DNA of 64,000 nt. Source: Toxotes chatareus (lineage: Eukaryota; Chordata; Actinopteri; Toxotidae). Below are positions 37,291 through 47,600 of this stretch, one piece after another (position 1 is the stretch's first letter; each line of letters starts with the position of its first letter). The position numbers and the translations under genes are program-made. The stretch lies in contig CM028897.1 of assembly GCA_016801885.1 (NCBI GenBank), forward strand, positions 16,182,501 to 16,246,500, written 5' to 3'. Under the pieces are notes generated by a model. It was not told the origin of the DNA, ran no database searches, and saw only the letters and a program-made list of their open reading frames with translations.

Positions 37291-39847
37291 ATGTCTAATA
37301 ACATGGACCCGGGTAAGATCATGTCTCCATGTTGTGATGGTTACTGTTTTCAGCACAAGTTAGCTACTTGCTAAGGCTAGCTTGTTAATGAGGTTTTAAC
37401 TGTTGACAGACAATATAACTACAACTGTTAACTGTTTAGCTAACGGTCGCTGATAAACGGGATTAAAACTTGATCTCTGCATTTGATGTCTGATCTGTGG
37501 GGATCTTTCAGGGCTGGTGATCACTGAGATAAAAAATAACATCCAGTCTAACCACATAATCCGTAACGCTAGCTGTGTACAGCTAACCCATTCAGCTCAG
37601 ATGTGTTGTTTCTGTGCAGAACCTTCCAGACAAACACTGACTTTACGACGCTTGTTACAGCTCATAAAACGTTTATTGCCTTCATTAGCAACAGTCAGAG
37701 AAGACTATAAAAGTCTTGATAGCTGTCTTTCAATAATGAGGGAGTCCATGGTTTGTGTGTATGTAATTACAATGACAGTGAAATAAGTTGCAAACACTCT
37801 CTGTTGTGTGCTTTGTCCATCAGGGGATGAGCAAGAGATAAAGGATCTGGTTGTTGTGGAGGATGAGAAGGAAGGTGACGACTCTGAAAGCACATGGAGC
37901 GAAGAACTGCGGCTGGTCCTCATCGGAAAGACTGGATGTGGCAAGAGCGCATCTGGAAACACCATCCTGGGCCGAAGGCAGTTCCTGTCACAGATCAGTG
38001 CTAGCTCTGTCACGCGGGTTTGTGAGCTTGGGAGCACCGTGCTCCCTGAAGAGGAGGAGGACGCTGAGCAGGACAGCCAGGCTGTCGCGCAGAGGCGGAT
38101 GAAGAGAGTCACGGTGGTTGACATGCCAGGTTTTGGGGACACTCACCTCAGTGTGGAGCAGATTCATGCAGAGATAGCCAAGTGCGTCTCTCTCTCTGCC
38201 CCTGGCCCACACGCTTTCCTCTTGGTGGTGCCCATAGGACGATATACAGACAATGAGAACCAGGCTGTTTGTGAGATGACGAAGATCTTTGGGGTGGATG
38301 CAGTCTGCCACCACACAATGGTCCTTTTTACCAGAGGCGATGAGCTGGAGGGCATAGAGATCGAAGAGTACCTGAGGAAGACTGCACCTGCTGGGCTCAA
38401 GGCTCTGATTGACAGGTGTGGGGGCAGGTACCATGTTCTCAACAACAGAGACCCCAGTAACTTGGCACAAGTTAAAGAACTCTTGATGAAGGTGGACAAG
38501 ATGGTGAAGCAGAGTAACAGAGGGTTTTACACTAATGCCACGTTTTTAGAGGCTGAGACTGCCATCAGGGAGGAGCAGAAAAGGATGTTGAGGGAGCGAG
38601 GGGAAGCAGAGGGGGAAGAACATGGTGGAAACAGCAGCAACACGGAGGAAACTAAACTTGCAAAACGAAGAAAGTGCGATCTTAAGTCTGACAGAGCAGA
38701 AAGCAGTGAAAGAGGATCACAAGGGCTCAGCCGGAGGGAATTGGAAAGAGGAGTTGGAAATGAAGAGGATTTCAGGGTGGAAAAATGGACAGAGGAGTGC
38801 AGAGGGAATGCTTTCAGCCTCCTTAGGGACAGAGTTGAACAATGTAGAGGCCAGTTCAGAGGCAGGCATAAGGGCTGCAGCAGGGCCGTCAGCAGGCGAC
38901 AGACCCGTTCATCCTTGTTTCGCATGAGAAAGGAGGCAGCGCTCTCTGCTAAGGTGCTGGACAGAGTTAAGATCCTGGTAGCTGCTGGAACCACAGGGAT
39001 GGCAGTTGGGGCAATGTTTGGAGTGGCTGCCCCTTTAGCAGCTGCAGCTGGGGCGTCTCTTGTGGGAAATTCGGTGGGTTTTGCTGCAGGTCAGTTAGCT
39101 GGGATGTCTGTAGTGGGTGGTACGGGTGTCGGGAAAGCTGTGGGGGCCATAGTGGCAGCAGCTTCTGGGAAAACTGCAGTGGCTCTGGGAGCAGCAACAG
39201 GTGGAGTTATGGGTGGTTCTGTGGGAGCCATTGTTGGTTCTGTGGCTGCCAGTCCTAGGGAAGGTGCTCTGGATGCCCTTGGGCAGGTTAGCGTCATTGG
39301 GGCTTCTACTGTGGGGATGGCTGCAGGAGTCGGGGGCACCTTGGGAGCTGGGGCTGCTTTAGGCGCAGTTCTGGAGGGAGCAGCTTTCAGCACAGCAGCC
39401 CTCAGTGGAGCTGAAACTGCAGCAGTAGGAGCAGCAGGTGTAGCCAATGCTTCTATAGCTCAGGGGAGTTTAGCTTCAGCAGCAGGGCAGCATGCAGTGG
39501 CCACTGTAGCTGCAGGTTCTGGGACATCTCAGTGTGCTGCAGCTGGGGCTGCCTTAGCTCAGGAGATGGCTGTGAACGTCCCAGTGGCAGCTGGGTCTGC
39601 TGGTGCTGTATGTGGGTTAACAGCACCGACTGTGGCCAGCAGGGTCGTTTCAGATCCCTGGGGCACCGTTGCGGTAACGACACGCATCCTGTCTGCAGTG
39701 GCTGAGATAGGGAAAGCTGCAGCAGGCATTGCCTTGGCTGGTGGTCTGGTAGTGAGAGTGGTAAAGGAAAAAGTCAGGAGTGGCACAGGAGCAACAGAAA
39801 CAAGTTACTCAGAGAAGAAGTCTTATGAGGTCCACTGGAACAAATGA
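37291..39847 (+). CDS. AIG1/GIMAP-like GTPase with long Ala/Gly/Val-rich C-terminal half
   Basis: Two coding exons, 37291-37312 and 37824-39847, joined in phase 1 through a GTAAG donor and CAG acceptor, give 681 residues. The start is ATG at 37291; an ATG within intron 1 at 37808 is the alternative. Residues ~35-235 are an AIG1-type GTPase: P-loop GKTGCGKS (42-49), DMPGFGD (107-113), LFTRGDE (175-181, the GIMAP form of the fourth motif) and LNNRD (213-217). A charged linker (~250-390) with basic clusters follows. Residues ~392-655 are almost entirely Ala, Gly, Val, Ser and Thr with repeated small-residue spacings (GAxxG, GxxxG), then a short charged tail ending in HWNK. GIMAPs are immune-cell GTPases that bind membranes through C-terminal segments. 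Here the tail could insert in or lie on membranes, which is inference. Typical GIMAPs are about 300 residues, so this one is long. Confidence 0.85.
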
Positions 39848-41269
39848 ACACAGGCTAAGACTGGAGCTGTAATCCAGTGAATGAGATCATATTCACATTT
39901 TCTCCTGCCCTCGATGAAATCCTACACTCCACAGTAGCTTCCCTCAGGGTCTACTATGTCATTATAAACCACCTCAAATATGTAGGAACAGTAGCTGGAG
40001 CAGTGTAATACAAAACATTATTAAATATATGATCAAGAAATCACAAATTCTTTGAGATAAAGCAGAAATTCTACTAGCGAATGTTGGTTAAAACTGAGGC
40101 TGGCGACTGAGTTCAGTAACATTTGCAGTGCTGTGTGGGATGACCAGTAACGGATATTAGGTACACAGTCTTGTGATACCTTTGCTTTATTTCTTTTTTC
40201 CAAACGCTAAATTGATTGTTATAAGGTTGTGACTCAAATGGTTGGTTTGGAACCAGACTGAAAGTCTTCATACCCATTTTTGTAAAAGAAAGAAAAGAGA
40301 CATTTACTTAAGGAAACAGGACTGTGGAAAATGTGTGAGCTCATTTGAATGAATGAATGACTTGAATTTCATAAACACAAATGTTTTTTTTCCTTTCTAA
40401 AGAAGCACAGTACTAAAGCATAATATTAGAGTGTTTGTGGGTGTGAGATGAATGTGTTCATGTAATTAAAGTTACTTTTTACAGTAATGAGCATTGAAAA
40501 TGGACAAAAGGACTGAAGTAGTCAAAAGAATTATAAATCCTAAAGGGTGACAGTAGGTGGCTGTATTTCAACATTTCACATCCTGTAGTATGTAAACCCA
40601 AGTTTTGCAGTTATGTATTAACACTGCTTTTGACCTACCACACTGTTTTCAACTGCCGTTAATGTATCAGCAGTTCACTAGTATGTCAACCTTTGCTGCA
40701 GTGAAGTGAACAATAAAGATAATATTCTTCCACGACTGAGTATTTTTACCTAATTTCTTGTCCCCTGTTGTTGAGTTGTTTTTTTTCTGTCAGTACATCA
40801 ACTGCCTCAACTGTAGTGCCATAACTTTTGCACATTTACTTGCTTGTACTTTTGCATATTTTGCCAAACGTTTTAATCCACTATATACTAAATCTGTATT
40901 TCCCTGCTTCTTTCTATATTTATAGATATATAAAAGATATATATATTTGACAGAATTTACTTTTATTAAGTAAAACTTTAGCATGCATAACATCTAATGG
41001 AGTTTCTTGTTACTAGGCTATTGCTTCTTTCACATAAGGCAGCTGATAACCTTTAAGTACACTATTTATGTGCAGGAATGTGGTGAAAAATATGAACATT
41101 TATTTGAAGGGACTGTAGGAATTGTATATGGCATTGTGTTTTTATTAAACACTCAACTTTATCACAATATCAAGGACAGTGAATAATAGCAGGAAAATGC
41201 ATGTCATTCCTCGTCTGAATTATTTATCCTTTATTTAATGCTGTTTACTTGTTACTTGTTTTTGTCCTC
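39848..41269. other. 3' UTR of the GIMAP-like gene and intergenic region
   Basis: About 870 bases of likely 3' UTR to the AATAAA at 40712, then AT-rich spacer. No gene recognised. Confidence 0.55.
40712..40717 (+). promoter_or_regulatory. polyadenylation signal AATAAA, GIMAP-like gene
   Basis: Canonical hexamer in ACAATAAAGAT, the best candidate after the stop at 39847; it would end a 3' UTR of about 0.9 kb. Confidence 0.5.
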
Positions 41270-41749
41270 AGTATTTGTAAGGTGCTGGATTGGCCTGGTG
41301 AGCTCCGCTTCCTGTCATGAAGATAGGGGGCGCGGTTTATTCAAATGACACAGAAGCTTCTGATGGTTGACGTACTATCAGACCACGGCAAATACGACCT
41401 TGTCATTGGACAATGATGACTGGTCTCATGACAACAACAGCTAGGTTTGGGCCAATCAGCGCCCGCTTTGGGCCACAGAGTCTGTTTGTGAATGACGTAA
41501 TGAGCGTAAAACAAGATGGCGTCGTCTTAAGCATAAATCGGTGTGAATGAGTGTATCGACGTAAAAGTGTGCCTCTCTTGAGGCCCTAGTGTTGTTTCAC
41601 GGTTGTTTCGGGTAAGAATAATCTCCACGACCAGATAAGTGTGTTGTAGGCGTTGCTGAACGCCACAGAACAGACTTCGGACCTTGTTTCTTTTCTCGTG
41701 CGACCCTCCTGCGGTAACAGCCGGGGGAGGCGAGCTGCTGACAGACAGG
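41270..41749 (+). promoter_or_regulatory. srebf2: srebf2 promoter and 5' leader
   Basis: A CpG-containing stretch carries an inverted CCAAT (ATTGG at 41405-41409), a direct CCAAT in GGGCCAATCAGC (41452-41456), a CRE-like TGACGTAA (41493-41500) and a YY1-type AAGATGGCG (41514-41522). ATCAGACCAC at 41377-41386 differs at two positions from the sterol element ATCACCCCAC known from sterol-regulated promoters, and lies about 20 bases from the inverted CCAAT, the usual SRE/NF-Y arrangement. No TATA box. Function is inferred from motif matches only. Confidence 0.6.
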
Positions 41750-44611
41750 ATGGACAGCGGAGAGTACATTGAGAACATGGACCCGACTTTATCGGAATTA
41801 GGGGACGAATTCACCCTGGGAGACATCGACGGTGAGTAGTTGTGTCACTGCTTGCAGTGTGGAGTGTTGTCGTTTCCAAACCAAGTCAGAGTTAGCCTGT
41901 TTCCGCTGAGTCTGACAGCTCCGTGAGATGCTCGTACCTGCTGAACGGAAGGTCCTGAGCAGGTCTGTGTATGGTTTAAGTGAGAAGTTCACAAGACACA
42001 AAGTTCAGTGTTTAAAGTATTCATGATACAGCTTGTGTGTTGAAGAGGGCTAATAGTTCTCGTCCCAAACAGCTCGTGTTATTTTGGCAACATTTTGACT
42101 GGTAGGGTTTTCTCCAGTTTGTCTTATTGGATTTAAATTAAGTCAGTCTAATTTATTCTTCCAAAATCTGCACATTGCAAAAATAGAATTGCTTTTTTGC
42201 AGTTTTTGACTTTTGGAGTCATTGCGCATTCAAGCCATCATCTGTACTCTGGAATAACAATTAAGGCTTAAAGTTTTATTTTGCTCTATTTATTTTATTC
42301 AGTGCTGTGTATTTCCATAAACAGTCAGACTTTAATAGACAAGCAACTGAGTGAAATTATAGGCAGAGTGTTATGTTCCATGAAGCAGAGCTGAGTATCA
42401 GTAAGAGCAATGAGTAATGCATCAGGAAGCTGTGTATGTGGGCAGTGACACAAGAGTGTAACTTGCTTATCAAGCTTGACTGTGTTATTACTGTAATCCA
42501 AGAGCCATGAAATGAACACCTTCTGAAAAAAATATGTATAAATATATTACTTTCATGTCAATATTTAAGTGTTTTTGTAGAGTTAAATGAAGAAACCCTT
42601 TCCCATTTCTTGAGCATTTTTTCTGAGCTCATTCTGCAGAACTATCAAGCTAAGTTTGTGGAACAACATCTGTGTTAAGATCCAGTTTTGCGCTCTGCAA
42701 GCAGACGCACAGCATCCATGATTAAATCTCCCTCTAATCAAAACAAGTTTCACCCTTTGGCACACAGTGAAAAGACCGGGCTTTTGGTGTAACGCTGGCC
42801 AGCGCAGAGTCACCAGATTTCCATTAGGGTGGAATTTTACTGAATGCTAAGTCACCAGACCGGACTGATGAACTGTGTGTGTGTGTGTTGTGTTAGACAG
42901 TGTAGGATAAAATTGACTATCAGGACAAAACTGCTTTAGTGGAAAATGGGTTTAACTCACCAATTCAGAATAGCACAATAACAAGGCTACAGTATGTTAC
43001 AGACAGTAATGGTCAACATTGATGATACTGGGCATAGGCTTATGAAGCATTCCTCATACTCTACCTGCTTTGGGTGTCTGGTGTTAATTCATCCTTCAAA
43101 GGGGACCTTTACACAGAATGAGCAGACAGCACACCCCCGGTCACAGTTATGTAATCCCACTTAATCATTGAGTCAAAAGACAGGAATGTACAGATTGTGT
43201 GAGAGAGCGAAATGACAACAGAGGTTTGACTGATGAATTCACAGGCAAGCTGCAGCAAAGACAGCCAACACTGGGTGTTGTTTTCGCTTGGTCTCTGTTT
43301 GACCCACAGCTAATTGATAATTACAATTTCCCCATTAGACAGAGCAGCCAACTGCAAATAAAAGATTTACTGCAGTGACAGAAATCGTGGACATTTTCTC
43401 CCTAACTATTGGGAAGACAATTTACGGTTTTCTTTCACAGCCTCTTTCAGATCTTGAATAGAATATCAGCTGATTAGTGATAGCTTTTATTTGTCTCTGT
43501 GTGCAGCAGCTGTTCTGCCGTACATCTCAAAAGATATTTAACCTTTGTTCTCCAGACGAGCCTTGTGCATTTCTTTTGAGAGTAAGGTCCAAGAGGCCCC
43601 TGTAAGGGCTCAAGCAGTTGACCCTATATTCATCTAGAACATTCTCCCTCTCCCAATTACTCCCTTAGCAACTGTGGCTCTGGTTATATAACCTTCTTTT
43701 TTTTTTTGGTCTGTGCAGCCTAGGAAACTGTCCCCCTTTGATGGATTTACCCTTTGTGTCAGCTTGTCTGAAGCACTGGGGGCTCAGAGCTGCTTTGTCC
43801 TGTCTGTCATTAACAGTCTGCCCCCCATGGAGCTGTACAAGTGCATGGTCTAGAGTGTCTGCCTACATAATGTGCCACATACATGTGTGCATGTATGTGA
43901 CATGTGAAGGACAGGCTGGTAAAAGCTCTTGAACTAAACAGCCAGTTAGTTTTACTGTGCCATGCTACAGTCTGCAGGCATGGTTTGACCTTACTGTTCT
44001 AGTTTTTACCATTATAGATATCAGTTATGTTCAGGATTGAGGAAGCAGCACCACTGTTTAGATGCTGTAGCTCTGGTTCTACAGACCTCTGTACTCTCCT
44101 ACAGGGTCGACAGATGCAGTCCTAAATCATCAAAAATGAAACTGTAGGCAACGGAAAAATAAATATATGTGATGATATAGATACCTTTATTTATAAATAC
44201 CTTTATTGCTTTATACACTCTATTGCAAAGTAATAACTGATTACAGCCACAGGTAACAGGAAGTTGGCTTTCTGTTGCGGATATAGAAGAGAACCCTTGA
44301 TGTTGTGACGTATGTAAGTTTTATTTGTCTAATGTGTCAGTTTTCCAGCTTCATACACCTATCCTGGTATCCTAGCCCTGTTTTAGTGTTGTGTTTATTG
44401 TGAAATTTAACATCATAGTGGCTACAAAAAAATAAAATGCATCCTGCAGCTCTAAACTACATCATAAACATAGCAAAATTAATAGAGCCAAGTCGCTAAA
44501 GTCTTTACTTCACTGCACTTTGTTATACCATGAAATAGCACATAGACATTTTAGGTTATTTCAGATTGCTTGTCTTTATTAGTCAAAGATAAGAGGTGAA
44601 GAGATACGAAG

Positions 44612-44691
<80 letters not shown>

Positions 44692-47600
44692 TAAAATAAT
44701 TTTTAAAATTCATTTCATTCATGTGTCATTGCACTTGGAATGATATTGTGTAGTCAGTAAAATAGCATTACAGACTGGCACTCCTAGCAGCTGAGGGATA
44801 TAAAACCTCTAACAAATGAAATGACGAATGCAGTCAGTCATTATGGTATCACAAATGTAGTGATTGGAGTTCACTTACTCATGTAAAGTAAGCAAACTCG
44901 TTGTTAGCTTTCACTGTAACATCAGTAGAGTTCAACAAGGCTTTTTAGATCTCTTGGTCTGAATGTTGTCCAGTGTCTCTGGCACGTGGACGTGTTCATC
45001 TGTAATCAGTTTTCCCATTTAGAATATTATAAATGGCCTCATCAGTGGGGATGTGCTTAGTGATTTCATTTCATTTTGAAAGAGTCAATAAATGTGGTCT
45101 CTGGATTATATTATCTGGTCCTGCTCTGCTGTCGAATAGGAAGGAGTTTCAGGCTGCAGGCTCTGCTTGTTGACACTTCATTGACCCTGATGGTTGAACC
45201 CATATGAACCCATATATCAGTGCAATAGATTCATCAGGGCAGCTTTCACTACACGGAGCCTGTACGGCAGTTGTTGAAAGTCTTGTAGTCCTGGTCCAAA
45301 CTGGAAAATGATGGGGAAAAAAATTCTATTGTAGTATGTGTAATTTTACATTGGGATATTGTGATATTGTACATATTTTCTCACTCAATAGCAACACAAA
45401 CTACAACTTCCAAAATGACAACAAAATGCATCAGTTTCAACAAACACTGATCATTCTAACCTTAATGAAGGGAGGATGTCTTGCAGGGCCGTTGTATTAG
45501 GTTGCATTAGCTTTAGCGAGGTGTACCTAATAAACAACTAAGTGCTCAGCTTGACCTATTTTAACACCATTAAGTCTTTAATAAGCTTTAATATGTTTTG
45601 TATAATTAATATATGCAAGCAATAAATTATTGAATGCCCTTCGGTGGCCTTTAACGTATTGCGCACTAGTGTTTAACAACAGGGGTTGTGCACATTCATC
45701 ACCATTATAATGCCATCCATCCATCCATCCATCCATCAGGTCTCTCAGAGCTGACTGATTCTTTATCTAAGTGCTCTTTTACCCTGCTCTCAATGTCTTT
45801 CGCGGTCATCTGTAAGATTACTACACTCTTTTTCAAGGCTATCTGGATCTGTCATTTCACTGGTTTATGACCACAACAGTAGCTGGTTTCTATTCGTGCA
45901 TGCGGCAATTCAAGGCCAGGCCGTGACACTCTCTGGGCTTTTCTCGTCTTATCTGTTAGTGGTAAACAGTGTTCACATATGTTAGCCAGATCTACAGTAA
46001 GGCAACCTTGCCACCTTGTATTCAGTGTCAGCTGAAGAGATCCCTCTCAAGGACACTTGAGATACTTGAAAGCAGTTCATAAATGATTACCTCCTGTTGC
46101 TGTAATATTGGGTGTTAGGCAAGGCCTTGGCTTAAAGGCAAGTAATCATCATCAGTCATGGGATTTAGTTTATGTAGCAAATGTTGCTCTGCAGGTTTCA
46201 CCAAGTTATACACTTTCTGCTTTTAGTGACACAGCACCACTGCAGAGTGAAACTGTAAATGCAAAATTTGTTATTTAAATGACGTTCTGTGGTATATAAC
46301 CATCTGAATGTGTAGAATTGCTAAGATGCTGACATATACCTCATAAGCTATTAAATTTATTTTCATCTTTCATATCATTGAATTAGCAGAATGAATTAGA
46401 TTTCTTCATCAAATCATTAAATTGAAACTTAATTCTGTTCGTTCTGTTTTTTCATCTCCTCAGAGATGCTGCAGTTTGTCAGCAACCAGGTGGGGACTTC
46501 CCAGACTTGTTTGAGGACCAGATGACCGCAGCAAGCTCACTGCAGAGCGGGGGCGCCAACATGACCCCACGTCCGGCCATTCAAACCCCTCAAACTCCCC
46601 AAACTCCACAGACACTGACCCCTGTTGCCTACCAGAGCCTGGCTGCCTCCCAGTCACTTTCTCCCCAGACTTTACCCCTCACCCCTCCCCTCACCCCTGC
46701 TCAGACTCCCTCCCCCACCACAGCCTCCTCGGGGCAGCAGCAGGTGACCCGCAGCCCTCCGCTCCTTCAGCCACGGCCTCAGGTGGTCCAGCCCATCCAG
46801 CCTCAGCCCCAACAGACAGCCCAGCCTGCCATCCAGGTATCGTCATGGATAATAACCCACATTTTACTCATTCTATGATTACATCTAATGGGAAATAGGA
46901 TAGGATATTTAAAACTACACTACAGGCCAAAAGTTTGGAAGCAAGATCAAATTTGTCCAAAAAAAAAATCATAGTTTCATTGGTATACTTTGCAACAAAA
47001 TAAACACGATTATTAGTGCATATCAATGAAAGCAAAGCCTGATCATGCAGTAAATACATCCCAAATATCAATTCATAGAACTCATATTGGTTTTTAAGAA
47101 AGACATTGTGAACAGAAACTTGAAGTTGCTTCCAAAAGTTTGTCCTCTAGTGTATGTTCAGGGCCAAGCTGGTGAAGTTTTGGATCACTGTGTGGTCCTG
47201 AAAGTGGTAAATGACTGCTGCAGTGATGAACCAGTGCTGTAGTTTTAAGTCCCAGGCTGGTTTCAAAGTGGCTGCCTCTCCAGCTGTAATTTCCTTGTCT
47301 GTTGTGGAGACAGTGGATTTATTTTCTATTATTGTGCACAAAAAAAAAGCTTCTGCTGACATGGGAAAAAATTTCAGAGTACTGACAGACTCTAAAATGG
47401 GATATCCAGCACAGCATCCCCACAAACACCGCTGCACATCTCAACAAAACTGTTGTCAGCCTGAGAGATGTAGTTTATCATCTTTAGTAAAATACCCTTT
47501 TCCTGAAAACAGTACATCAAAGAAGGCAGATAAACTGTCTTATGTTGCATTAAGAATCTCAGAGGGAAAATGCATCTTTTTTTTCTTTTTTTTTCTACTT

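Larger units (their letters stand above)
41832..46463. other. srebf2 intron 1 (4.6 kb)
   Basis: No exon recognised. It holds a long (AT)n tract, a Tc1-like remnant near 45395-45545, a (CCAT)n repeat and otherwise ordinary AT-rich sequence. Long first introns are normal for SREBF genes. Confidence 0.6.

Noticed and set aside
37512..37620. Possible extra exon of the GIMAP-like gene after CTTTCAG at 37511
   Set aside because: Not needed for the frame; direct joining of 37312 to 37824 gives a clean open protein.
38967..39786. Long antisense open frames (for example 39091-39447 and 38527-38994) opposite the GIMAP-like gene
   Set aside because: They mirror the Ala/Gly-rich codons of the real gene and have Pro/Ala/Thr low complexity; no independent support.
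40150..40175. TATTAGGTACAC as another Tc1 terminal remnant
   Set aside because: Only about 12 bases match and nothing around it supports an element.
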